DNA of 64,000 bases from VRUE01 sp963697695. GTDB lineage: Bacteria > Actinomycetota > Thermoleophilia > Solirubrobacterales > 70-9. Below, one piece after another: positions 52,708-60,857 of the stretch. Position numbers and translations under genes: made by a program. The notes below the pieces were generated by a model. It saw only the letters and a list, made by a program, of their open reading frames with translations. It had not been told where the DNA came from and made no database searches. Each line of letters opens with the position of its first letter. Position 1 is the stretch's first letter. The stretch is from the NCBI GenBank assembly GCA_963697695.1, contig OY969094.1, positions 1,178,001 to 1,242,000 on the forward strand, read 5' to 3'.

Positions 52708-54041
52708 TTATTTGAAAACTGTTTCGTTGCTCCCGTCCAGGAGTTTCTCCTGAACGCCATCGCCGGAGGTGTCTTTCCAGTTGAGGTTCCCGTTTTTGAC
52801 GAGCGTGGCCCGGATCGCTTCCGCGTCAGCTTTTGAGTTGGGGTTCGACAAGGCGGCCAGAATCGCGGCGGCGCCGGCGACGTGCGGGGCGGCCATCGAG
52901 GTACCGGAGTCGGTGCCGTAGGACCCCCCGGCAAGGTCGAGAGGATGCAGACGCCGGGCGCCGCGATCTCGATTTCTTTGCCGTAGTTGCTGAAGCTGGC
53001 GAGGTTGTCGTCGGTCCCGTATTTCACTTCGCCTTCTTTCGCTTTCGTCGCTTTGCAGCTGGGATTCCACAGCGCTTCGGCTTTTTCGCCGGTGATCCCG
53101 TCGTAGTCCGCGATGGCGGAGACGGTGATCACGCTGAGGTTGGTCCCGAAGGTCGAGTTTTTGGCATCGCCGGCGTTGTTGCCGGCAGCCGCCACGTAGA
53201 CGACGCCCGCTTCGACCGATTTCGTGATCGCTTCGCCCATGGTCGGCAGCGTGCAGGGCAGCGTTTCGCAGCCGATGCTCATGTTGGCGACCTCGATTTC
53301 TTTGGCGCGTTCGGTCACCCAGTTGACGCCGGCGGTCAGCTCCGATTCGAAGGCTTTGGGGTCGAGCACCTTCACCGCCCAGAGCCGGGCGCCGGGGGCG
53401 ACGCCGACCACGCCCTGGGTGTTGTCGATTGCGGCGATCGTGCCGGCGACGTGGGTGCCATGCCCGACTTCGTCAGTGCCGGTTTCATTGGTGCATGTCG
53501 ATTTTTTTTCGACTTCGTTGCAGTAGGTCCGTGCGACCACTTTGATGTCGGGGTGTTTGGTGTCGATCCCCGTGTCGATCACCGCCACGTCGGCATTCGT
53601 CGTGTAGTTGCCTGTTTCGTCGATCTGCAGCGCTTTGTTGGTGCTCGCGAAGACGCGTTTGGCGCCGGTCGGGATCGACTGCGCCGCCGGCACGACGACC
53701 TCGCGGTCGACCCTGACGTCCCTCACCCGGGGGTCCCGCCGCAGCGCCTCGACGGCGTCAGTCGGAAGTGTCGCCGAGTAGCCGATCGGGCCATAGCGGT
53801 AGACGAATCCGAGGTGGCCGCCGTTGCGGTCGATGTTTTCTTGCCCTACGGCGCCTGGGTTCTGGATCGAGTCCTGAAGGACGACGATGTAACGGCCTTC
53901 CTCCTCTGCAGGTCCCTGGCTTGCGGCAACCGCCACCGACGCGGCGAAGAGAAGCAGGAAGACGGCCAACGGCGCAGTCGCCGCGCGCAAGCGCGTTCGC
54001 CCTCCGGATGAACGTAGGGCGTCGTACTGGCCACCTGACAT
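52708..54041 (-). pseudogene. Secreted subtilisin-like serine protease (S8), split by a one-base frameshift
   Basis: A signal peptide (about 20-48), an inhibitor-type propeptide (RYIVVLQDSIQNPGAVG) and the S8 domain are clear. The catalytic aspartate is in VAVIDTGIDTKHPD, the histidine in GHGTHVAGT, and the oxyanion asparagine in YVAAAGNNAGDAK. The nucleophile segment GTSMAAPHVAGAAA and the C-terminus, ending at 52708, are in a different frame. The switch falls at a run of six C (52924-52929 on the plus strand). Seven would restore LPGGSYGTDSGTSMAAP. Without repair, the first frame runs into the next gene. The ATG at 54041 follows GAGGAGG. Codon choice is AAA- and TTT-rich for this genome. 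A sequencing or assembly slip, a pseudogene, or phase variation are all possible. Confidence 0.82.
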
Positions 54042-54163
54042 CGCTGCCTCCTCGTCTCGTGACCCTGCCCATCGCAAGCCTCTCTGTTCTCTAGGGATTA
54101 GTCAAAAATTTCAATCCGCTGTTTTCTATCTCCCTCCCAGGCTTGAAGCGTGACTGGGATCAC

Positions 54164-54190
54164 ATATCTAGATATATCGGAGCGATATAT
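54164..54190. promoter_or_regulatory. Overlapping ATAT palindromes, likely PadR operator
   Basis: ATATCTAGATAT (54164-54175) is a perfect palindrome. ATATATCG (54172-54179) and CGATATAT (54183-54190) form another around a GAG spacer, 8 bases before the PadR ATG. PadR-family regulators commonly bind ATAT-type dyads in their own promoters, so autoregulation of the PadR-MMPL unit is likely. Confidence 0.65.
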
Positions 54191-54197
54191 ATCGGGC

Positions 54198-54743
54198 ATG
54201 GAGCTAAGCCCGACCGCCTACGTGATCCTCGGCATGGTCAGCCGCGAGCCGCGATCCGGCTATGAGATCAAGGCGCTGGTCGACGACTCGACCCGCTTCT
54301 TCTGGGCGGCCAGCTACGGGCAGATCTACCCGGAGCTGAAGCGCCTCTCCGAAGCGGGCCTGGTCGAGGGGATCGATGCCCCGCGCGGCGAGCGCAAGCG
54401 CACCGTCTACGCGATCACCGAGAAAGGCGAAGCAGCGCTGAAGGACTGGCTGCGCGAGCCGCCAGAAACCGTGGAGATGCGCGAAGAAGGCCTGCTGAAG
54501 CTGTTCTTCTCCGGAGTGCTGCCGCCCGAGGACGCGGTCGCGACGCTGCGGGTGATGCGCGAGAGGAGGCTCGAGCTGGCAGAGCGGCTGCGCAGCATCG
54601 AGCCCAAGACCTTGGAGAAGCCCGACTCCTTCCCGCTGATGGTGCTGCGCGGGGGGATCGAGTTCAACGAGTGGTTCGCTGACTGGTGCGAGCGGATGGA
54701 GGGCCAGCTCCTCGATCCGGATCGCCTCGAAAGGAGCAGATGA
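54198..54743 (+). CDS. PadR family transcriptional regulator
   Basis: This 181-residue repressor starts with the PadR winged helix ELSPTAYVILGMVSREPRSGYEIKALV, through SYGQIYPELKRLSEAGLVEG and RKRTVYAITEKGEAALKDWL. The C-terminal Vir_C-like helical domain (about 95-178) drives dimerisation. PadR proteins respond to phenolic acids or drugs and often regulate an adjacent exporter. Here its TGA overlaps the ATG of an MMPL gene (ATGA), so regulator and transporter are coupled. ATG at 54198 is preferred to an upstream frame start at 54150, because the operator-like dyads lie between them. Confidence 0.92.
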   Translation: MELSPTAYVILGMVSREPRSGYEIKALVDDSTRFFWAASYGQIYPELKRLSEAGLVEGIDAPRGERKRTVYAITEKGEAALKDWLREPPETVEMREEGLLKLFFSGVLPPEDAVATLRVMRERRLELAERLRSIEPKTLEKPDSFPLMVLRGGIEFNEWFADWCERMEGQLLDPDRLERSR

Positions 54744-56878
54744 TGTTCGACGCCCTGGCCCGCCTCGCCGACCAACGCCCCCGCCGTGTCGGCCTCGCCG
54801 CGATCCTCTTCTTCCTCCTCGCCGGAGCCCTCGGTGGCTCGGTTGCGGATCGGTTGGACCCGTATGGCGCCGACGATCCAGCCACCGAGAGCGTCGAAGC
54901 CCGGGAAGCGCTGCTCGACACCGGCTTCCGCGGTCCGGGCGCGATCGTCCTGGTCGAGAATGCCCCTGTCGCGAAACCGGCCACTCGAGCCCGGGTCCAG
55001 TCGATCTCCCGCCGGCTCCAGCGCCGCGCAGACGTCGCCGATGTCGGCAGCTACTACTCGACCGGCTCGAAAGCATTCGTCTCCGAGGATGGGCGCTCCA
55101 CCTACCTGGCCGTCGCCCTCAAACCCAGGGACGACAAGCAGTGGCAGGAGGCCGGCGCCGACATCGCCGACGAATTCAACGCCCGCCCGGGCGTCACCGT
55201 GGGCGGCGCTGCCGTCGCCCAGGAGCAGGTAAACAAGCAGGTCGAGAAGGATCTGCAGACGGCGGAGATGCTCGCCTTCCCGCTGCTCTTCCTGCTCTCC
55301 CTGCTCTTCTTCCGCAGCTTCGTCGCAGCGCTCTTGCCGGTGATGACCGGCGTGCTGGCGATCGTCGGCACCTTCCTCATCATCCGCCTGCTCAGCGAAG
55401 TCGGCTCGATCTCGATCTTCGCCCTCAACCTGACCACCGGCCTCGGGCTGGGGCTGGCGATCGACTACAGCCTCTTCATCGTCTCTCGCTACCGCGAGGA
55501 GATCGCCAAGGACGGTCCGGGACTGCCCGCGATGCGGCGGGTGATGGCGACAGCCGGCCGCACCGTCTTCTTCTCCTCGCTGACGGTGGCGGCGGCACTG
55601 GCATCGCTGATCGTCTTCCCGCAGCGCTTCCTTTACTCGATGGGCTTCGGCGGCTCGCTGGTGACCCTGCTTGCGGCGGCGGTCTCGCTGACCGTCCTCC
55701 CCGCGGTGCTCACCCTGCTCGGCACGAGGATCAACTCGCTCTCGCCACGCTTCCTGCGCCGCCGGGCGGAGGCCGAAACCAGGCCCGACGAGCATGGCTT
55801 CTGGTACCGGCTCTCGCGCTTCGTGATGCGGCGCCCGGCGCCGATCGCGACCCTCAGCGCCCTCTTCCTGATCGTCCTCGGCCTGCCCTTCTTCAACATC
55901 AAGTTCACTGCCGCCGACCCGGCGATCCTGCCCCCCGACTCCAGCGCCCGCCAGGTCTACGACGCGATGCAGGAGGACTTCCCGCCTTACCGCGACACGC
56001 CGATCTGGGTCGCGGTGGAGGGTGGCGGACCGGCCAAGGCGGCGCAGGTGCGAGCCGAGGTTCTGAAAGCCGAAGGCGTCACGGCGGCCGCGCCTCCCCT
56101 GCGGCTGGGCGGCGGCCTCAGCGTGATCGAAACGATCCCCAGCGACATCTTCCGCTCCGAGAACAGCCAGTCGACGGTGGAGGCGATCCGCGCGATCGAG
56201 GTCCCCGGGACCACGGTCCAGGTCACCGGGGCGACGGCCGACTTCGTCGACTTCCAGAGCAGCCTCGTCCGCCACCTGCCGGTGGCCTTCGCGATCATCA
56301 TCGTCTCGACGCTGGTGATCCTCTTCCTGATGACCGGCTCGGTGGTGCTACCGATCAAGTCGCTGATCATGAACTTCCTCAACCTCAGCGCCGTCTTCGG
56401 CCTGCTGGTGCTGATCTTCCAGGACGGCCGCTTCGAGGGCCTCTTCGACTACACCAGCCAGGGAGCGCTGGAGCAGACGATGCCGATCCTGCTCTTCGCC
56501 CTCGCCTTCGGGCTCTCGACCGACTACGCCGTCTTTCTGCTCTCGCGAATCAAGGAGGCACGCGACAAAGGTGCCTCGGATTCCGAGGCCGTGGCGATCG
56601 GGCTCGAGCGGACCGGGCGGATCGTCACCGCCGCGGCGGTGATGTTCGCGGTCGCGATCGGCGCATTCGCCACCTCGCAGATCATCTTCGTCAAGCAGAA
56701 CGGGATCGGCACGGCCCTCGCCGTGCTGATCGACGCCAGCATCATCCGCGCCCTCCTCGTCCCCTCGCTGATGGAGCTGCTCGGCAAGTGGAACTGGTGG
56801 GCGCCGAAGCCGCTGCGACGAGTGTATGAGCGCTTCGGGATCAGCGAGACCAACGTGCCGGAGCCGGAGAAGGCCTAA
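54740..56878 (+). CDS. MMPL family RND-type membrane transporter
   Basis: This 712-residue exporter has the same two-repeat plan as the MMPL protein at 26017-28218: an N-terminal helix, an extracellular domain, then helices with GLAIDYSLFIVSRYREE, and a second repeat with GLSTDYAVFLLSRIKEARD. The second motif has a threonine where the other paralogue has methionine, keeping the Asp-Tyr pair. AAGGAG and tandem ATGs (54740 and 54743) start it, overlapping the PadR stop. Likely substrates are lipids or hydrophobic compounds. The presence of two such exporters, each with its own regulator, suggests inducible efflux. Confidence 0.9.
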   Translation: MMFDALARLADQRPRRVGLAAILFFLLAGALGGSVADRLDPYGADDPATESVEAREALLDTGFRGPGAIVLVENAPVAKPATRARVQSISRRLQRRADVADVGSYYSTGSKAFVSEDGRSTYLAVALKPRDDKQWQEAGADIADEFNARPGVTVGGAAVAQEQVNKQVEKDLQTAEMLAFPLLFLLSLLFFRSFVAALLPVMTGVLAIVGTFLIIRLLSEVGSISIFALNLTTGLGLGLAIDYSLFIVSRYREEIAKDGPGLPAMRRVMATAGRTVFFSSLTVAAALASLIVFPQRFLYSMGFGGSLVTLLAAAVSLTVLPAVLTLLGTRINSLSPRFLRRRAEAETRPDEHGFWYRLSRFVMRRPAPIATLSALFLIVLGLPFFNIKFTAADPAILPPDSSARQVYDAMQEDFPPYRDTPIWVAVEGGGPAKAAQVRAEVLKAEGVTAAAPPLRLGGGLSVIETIPSDIFRSENSQSTVEAIRAIEVPGTTVQVTGATADFVDFQSSLVRHLPVAFAIIIVSTLVILFLMTGSVVLPIKSLIMNFLNLSAVFGLLVLIFQDGRFEGLFDYTSQGALEQTMPILLFALAFGLSTDYAVFLLSRIKEARDKGASDSEAVAIGLERTGRIVTAAAVMFAVAIGAFATSQIIFVKQNGIGTALAVLIDASIIRALLVPSLMELLGKWNWWAPKPLRRVYERFGISETNVPEPEKA

Positions 56879-56910
56879 ACCCGGGCGCGGCCTCGAGCGC
56901 TGGCCGCGAA

Positions 56911-58146
56911 TCAGCGCTTCAGGTCGCCCTGGGCGGCTTTGGGATCGTCGGCGCCCTTGCGCTGCTCGTCGCTGGCGAGGCCGGCGAGGGTGAGGACGCC
57001 GCCTTCGCCGACGTTGGCGGTGGCAAGCAGGGAGTCGCCCAGCTTCAGCTTGGAGACATCGAGCTTGGGCGGTACGGCGAGGGTGAGATGGGCGCCGCTC
57101 TCACGCACGTCGTCGGCGGAGATCGTCAGCTGGCCGGTTTCCGGACAGATTGCGGTGAGGACGCCGGAGAGGTCGAAGTAGGTGGCCGGTGCGGTTTCTT
57201 CGGTTTTCAGCAGGCCCTGCCAGAGGGTGGTGGCGGGTGGTGGCGGGGGCGGCATGGTCGGATCGGGAACGCAGCTTGGGGCGGGCGCCGGTTCGAGAGG
57301 GGGTTCGGTGACCGGCGGGGTGGCCGTCGACATGGGGGTCGGTTGCGTCTTTTCCATATCGACTGCAGCCGTTGCGTAAGCGCCGAGCGGGGGCAGCGGC
57401 ACCGCGGCGCCGCTGGGATCGGGGCGGACGTGGATGAAGATCGAGGCGCCGCGGCCCGAGAGCGTGTAGCCAGGTGCCACCGGGTCAGGATCGAGATGGG
57501 TGACGACGCCGCGGAAACTGGCCCTGCTCGCCTGGCCTTTCCGTTTGGGAGCACCTTCCTCGACGAAGGTGCCGTTGGCGAGCTGGAGTCCCTCGAGGCT
57601 GAGCTTGGTCCCTAGGCGGGGCAGCTTGCGCGCGTGGACCGGAACCAGTTCCCCGCCTTTGATCGCCAGGGTGTAGCTGCCGGCGTCCGGATTGGCGTGG
57701 ACGACGGTACCGGCGAGCGCCGTGGTTTCGGGCTCCGGTTCCTCTTCCGGCGCAGGGGGCGCTTTGGTTTCCGCGGCCGGCTCTTCTTCGGCCGGCAGCG
57801 GTTCGCTCGATTCGCTGCCCGAGGCAAGCGGAGCGATCGGGACGAACGATTCCAGCGAGCTCGATTCGCCGCCAGAGGCGAGCGGGGCGCCGGATTCGGC
57901 TGACGATTCGGCTGAGCCGCCGGTTTCGACTTCGCCCCCTCCCCCTTCATCATCGCCGCCGAAGCTCGGAATTTCGAGCAGCGCCTGCGGGCCGGTCGCA
58001 AACGTGCCGGCGGCACCGGGTCCGATCGCGACGCCGACGAAGATCCCGAAACCAAGCGCGGCGGCGCTCAGGGTCGCACCCCAGCGCCTGTCGGTGACGA
58101 TCAGCGAGGCTCCCCGCCCCATCCCGTTCAGCAGCCGGCGAATCAC
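56911..58146 (-). CDS. Membrane-anchored protein with three DUF5666-like beta repeats
   Basis: This 411-residue protein has a basic N-terminus, one membrane segment (about 22-45: TLSAAALGFGIFVGVAIGPG), then a Ser/Glu/Pro-rich linker (about 70-155). Three similar beta domains follow: LAGTVVHANPDAGSYTLAIKG, FRGVVTHLDPDPVAPGYTLSG and LSGVLTAICPETGQLTISADD, each followed by a charge-rich strand. This matches the OB-like DUF5666 repeat. A proline cluster separates the second and third. It is the last gene of the pst-linked run, starting at GTG 58146 within GTGA overlap. Function unknown. Confidence 0.72.
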   Translation of the reverse strand: MIRRLLNGMGRGASLIVTDRRWGATLSAAALGFGIFVGVAIGPGAAGTFATGPQALLEIPSFGGDDEGGGGEVETGGSAESSAESGAPLASGGESSSLESFVPIAPLASGSESSEPLPAEEEPAAETKAPPAPEEEPEPETTALAGTVVHANPDAGSYTLAIKGGELVPVHARKLPRLGTKLSLEGLQLANGTFVEEGAPKRKGQASRASFRGVVTHLDPDPVAPGYTLSGRGASIFIHVRPDPSGAAVPLPPLGAYATAAVDMEKTQPTPMSTATPPVTEPPLEPAPAPSCVPDPTMPPPPPPATTLWQGLLKTEETAPATYFDLSGVLTAICPETGQLTISADDVRESGAHLTLAVPPKLDVSKLKLGDSLLATANVGEGGVLTLAGLASDEQRKGADDPKAAQGDLKR

Positions 58147-58463
58147 GACGCCGGGGCCTCTCCCACCTTGCTGCGCTCCATCAGGTCCTTGCCGCACTGC
58201 CAGCAGAAGACCGAGCCGCGTGCGTAGAGAGCGCCGCAGGAGGCACACGCCCCAGCAGCGCCCGCCTGATCGAGCCGCAGGATCCGCTCGACCTCGGCCA
58301 GCTCGGCATCGACCTGCTGCAGTTTCGCTGCCTTACGGGCGAGCACGTCGAGACGGAAGTGGTCGCGGATCGCCATCTCATAGGCGAGGCCGCCCAGGTC
58401 CCACTGCAGCTCTGCGAGCTGATCGGCAAGACTGTCGCGGCGCCGTTTCAGATCGCTGCTCAT
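58143..58463 (-). CDS. Coiled-coil protein with C-terminal zinc ribbon
   Basis: This 106-residue protein is cytoplasmic. The first 65 residues are helical (SSDLKRRRDSLADQLAELQW; DVLARKAAKLQQVDAELAEV). The last part is a double-CxxC zinc ribbon, CASCGALYARGSVFCWQCGKDL. It overlaps the neighbours on both sides by 4 bases. It may dock onto the membrane-bound zinc-ribbon protein encoded just before it. I know no named family. Confidence 0.7.
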   Translation of the reverse strand: MSSDLKRRRDSLADQLAELQWDLGGLAYEMAIRDHFRLDVLARKAAKLQQVDAELAEVERILRLDQAGAAGACASCGALYARGSVFCWQCGKDLMERSKVGEAPAS

Positions 58464-59152
58464 TCGATCGCCGTCCCCTTGCTGCCGCCGCCCGGCGCCT
58501 TACTGTCTTCTGGCGGGGGCGCCCCGCCGGTGGCTATCTCGTCGGGCAGCTTCGCACTGGATTCCTGGTATTCCTCGGGGCTCTGTTCCTGCAGCTGCTG
58601 CAGCGCTTCGTCGCTGGCTTCGACTGGCGCGGCACCGCCGCTCTTCCCACCGGTGAGGCTGCCCGCATTTTTGGCGGCCGTGCCCGAGCCTTTCGCCTTC
58701 GCTTGCTTGGCTGCGCCGTTGGGTTTGGCTTCCTCGTCGCCGGCCGTGGCGCCGCCACCGCCTTCGCCCTGCACACGCACGACCTGTGGTGGGGCTGCGG
58801 TCTCCGATCCACCGTCCCCCCGGCCGATCAGGACGCCGATCAGCAGCATGACCCCGAGAACCGCGATGCCGCCAACCGCTGCCAGCGGCGCGTAGTCCCG
58901 CTGGGCCTTCTCTCCTGCAGATGGCGATCCGGGGGTGGCGGGCGCCGCAGTCGCCGCGGTGGGTGCCGCCCCGTTCTGGCCCGGCCCCGGCTTGCGGGCC
59001 GGCAGGTGCTGCTGAAAGTCGACCCGGGGCTCGCCACGGCGGTGGCCGCAGTTGAGGCAGTAGCGCTGGTCGGCTGCGAGCGGCGCGGCGCACTCCCGGC
59101 ACCTCTCCCCCGCCTCGCCCAGCACCTGCATCTGCTCGGTCGGATCGCTCAT
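58460..59152 (-). CDS. Zinc-ribbon single-helix membrane protein
   Basis: This 230-residue protein begins with a zinc ribbon (CRECAAPLAADQRYCLNCGHR, about 18-38), followed by an Ala/Pro linker and one membrane helix (about 88-108: YAPLAAVGGIAVLGVMLLIGVLIGR, given in two parts). A long Gly/Ala/Lys-rich outer region and a short helix with EALQQLQEQSPEEYQES complete it. The cytoplasmic ribbon and outside tail suggest a signalling or assembly role. Both ends overlap neighbours by 4 bases. Function unknown. Confidence 0.72.
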   Translation of the reverse strand: MSDPTEQMQVLGEAGERCRECAAPLAADQRYCLNCGHRRGEPRVDFQQHLPARKPGPGQNGAAPTAATAAPATPGSPSAGEKAQRDYAPLAAVGGIAVLGVMLLIGVLIGRGDGGSETAAPPQVVRVQGEGGGGATAGDEEAKPNGAAKQAKAKGSGTAAKNAGSLTGGKSGGAAPVEASDEALQQLQEQSPEEYQESSAKLPDEIATGGAPPPEDSKAPGGGSKGTAIE

Positions 59153-59898
59153 CCGGCCTCGACCCCCGGCAGAGTGGGGAACCGGGTCACCGTTAGGTCG
59201 GCCCCCTCGGGATTGCCGATGAAGAAGACGTTGTACGGAACCGGCTTCGGTTTGTCCTTGAGCGGTTCGATCGCGCCGCGACCGGCGGCGACGATCTTGC
59301 CGCCGTTACGGGCCACCGCATAGAGGAGCAGCCGGTACAGGTCTTCGCCGCTCTCGTTGACGACCTCGCCTCCCGCCGCGACCCCGGTGTAGGGGTCGCC
59401 CTCGAGCTTCGGCTCGCTGACCGACACCGCCGGCTGCCGGCCCGAGAACTCCTCGCCCCCCGCTCCCACCGTCGCTTTCGCCTTGACGGGCTTACCGATG
59501 GCCAGCACCTGGTCATGGACCCAGGTGACGTCGCCGCCGGCCGGGATGAAGGGAACGGCGGCAAGCGCCGGCTCGATCCCCGGCAGGTCGTTGCGGTAGA
59601 CGCTTTTCCCCTTCGCATCCAGCACGTCGATCAGCAGCGGCACTTCGGCGAGGTCGCGGGCGGAGCTGTTGTGCAGCTCGACCACCACGGCGCTGCCGTT
59701 GGCGTCGGTCAGCAGCGTCGTCGAGACGACCTCGACGTCCTTACTGCGCTTGCTGATCGCCAGCCCTTTCTCCTGCGCCACGGGCCCCAGTTCGGCGGCG
59801 ATCTTGGCGCTCTTGTCCTGGGTCGATTCGCAGCCGGTGACGACCAGCGCGACTCCGGCCAGGGCAAGCGCGAGGGGAACGGGCGGACAGGGCCTCAT
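59149..59898 (-). CDS. Lipoprotein with FxLYD-like domain, pst-linked
   Basis: This 249-residue exported lipoprotein has a signal peptide ending in VALVVTGC, with the lipidated cysteine at about 23. A central beta-sandwich segment resembles FxLYD domains (VVVELHNSSARDLAEVPLLIDVLDAKGKS). The second half continues as beta structure with YNVFFIGNPEGADLTVTRFP at the end. It might assist phosphate capture or sense the cell envelope. It overlaps pstB by ATGA, which ties it to phosphate uptake, but this is inference from position only. Confidence 0.75.
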   Translation of the reverse strand: MRPCPPVPLALALAGVALVVTGCESTQDKSAKIAAELGPVAQEKGLAISKRSKDVEVVSTTLLTDANGSAVVVELHNSSARDLAEVPLLIDVLDAKGKSVYRNDLPGIEPALAAVPFIPAGGDVTWVHDQVLAIGKPVKAKATVGAGGEEFSGRQPAVSVSEPKLEGDPYTGVAAGGEVVNESGEDLYRLLLYAVARNGGKIVAAGRGAIEPLKDKPKPVPYNVFFIGNPEGADLTVTRFPTLPGVEAG

Positions 59899-60857
59899 CC
59901 GAAGGCACCTCCTACGTACTCGCGGGTGCGCTGCTCCCGCGGCGAGCCGAAGACCTGCTCGGCGGGGCCGTACTCGACCAGCTCGCCCAGGTACATGAAG
60001 CCGACGTGGTCGGCGATGCGCAGCGCCTGCTGCATGTTGTGGGTGACGATCACCACCGCCACCTCCTCGCGCAGGCGCAGGATCAGCTCCTCGATCACCT
60101 GGGTCGAGCGGGGATCGAGCGCCGAGCAGGGCTCGTCGAGCAGCAGCACCTCGGGCCGGGCCGCCAGCGCGCGGGCGATGCAGAGCCGCTGCTGCTGGCC
60201 GCCGGAGAGACGCAGCGCCGGGTGGTCAAGGGTGGTGCCGACCTCGTCCCAGAGCCCGGCGCGGACGAGCGCGTCGCTGACCGGTTCGGCCAGGGCGTCC
60301 TTGCGCGGCCGCCCCGAGCCCTGCTCGCGCAACGCGTAGGCGACGTTGTCGAAGACGCTCATCGGAAACGGGTTCGGCTGCTGGAAGACCATGCTCACCC
60401 GGCGCCGCAGAGCCGTCACCTCCATCTGGTCGATGTCCTCGCCGTCGAGGGTGATGCGGCCGCTGCGAACCGCGGTCGGGGTGATCTCGACCAGGCGGTT
60501 GAGCGAGCGCAGCAGGGTCGTCTTGCCGCAGCCCGAGGGGCCGATCAGCGCCAGCACCTCGCCCTGGCGCACCGGCAGCGAAACGCCGTTGACGGCGAGC
60601 TTCTCGCCGTAGGCGATCGTCACGTCCTCGATTCCCATCCGCTCCGGCTTCGGACCGGTGCTGGGAGCGGCACGGCGAACCGGCGCGGTTTGGCCCAGCG
60701 CGCCGATGCCGTCGGCTGGAGCCATGTGACCGTTGCCGGGCGGCGGCTGAACGACGGTGGGCTCGCGATCGACGACGATGCGCTTCACCGGCGGCGGTGG
60801 GGCGAGGATCACGTCGCGCTCGTCGCGGACGCCCTCGCCGGGGCTCAGCGCGCCCAT
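59895..60857 (-). CDS. pstB: Phosphate ABC transporter ATP-binding protein
   Basis: PstB powers high-affinity phosphate import. The ABC domain has Walker A IGPSGCGKTTLL, the Q-loop FQQPNPFPMSV, signature LSGGQQQRLCIARALA, Walker B VLLLDEPCSALDP and the H-loop VIVTHNMQQA. The protein is 320 residues, about 65 longer than usual. The extra N-terminus (1-79, Pro/Gly-rich, with VKRIVVDREPTVVQPPPGNG) is unusual. ATG at 60857 has an excellent AAGGAG, so the extension is probably real, though ATG at 60725 would give a near-normal length. It overlaps pstA by 13 bases and the lipoprotein gene by 4. Confidence 0.94.
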   Translation of the reverse strand: MGALSPGEGVRDERDVILAPPPPVKRIVVDREPTVVQPPPGNGHMAPADGIGALGQTAPVRRAAPSTGPKPERMGIEDVTIAYGEKLAVNGVSLPVRQGEVLALIGPSGCGKTTLLRSLNRLVEITPTAVRSGRITLDGEDIDQMEVTALRRRVSMVFQQPNPFPMSVFDNVAYALREQGSGRPRKDALAEPVSDALVRAGLWDEVGTTLDHPALRLSGGQQQRLCIARALAARPEVLLLDEPCSALDPRSTQVIEELILRLREEVAVVIVTHNMQQALRIADHVGFMYLGELVEYGPAEQVFGSPREQRTREYVGGAFG

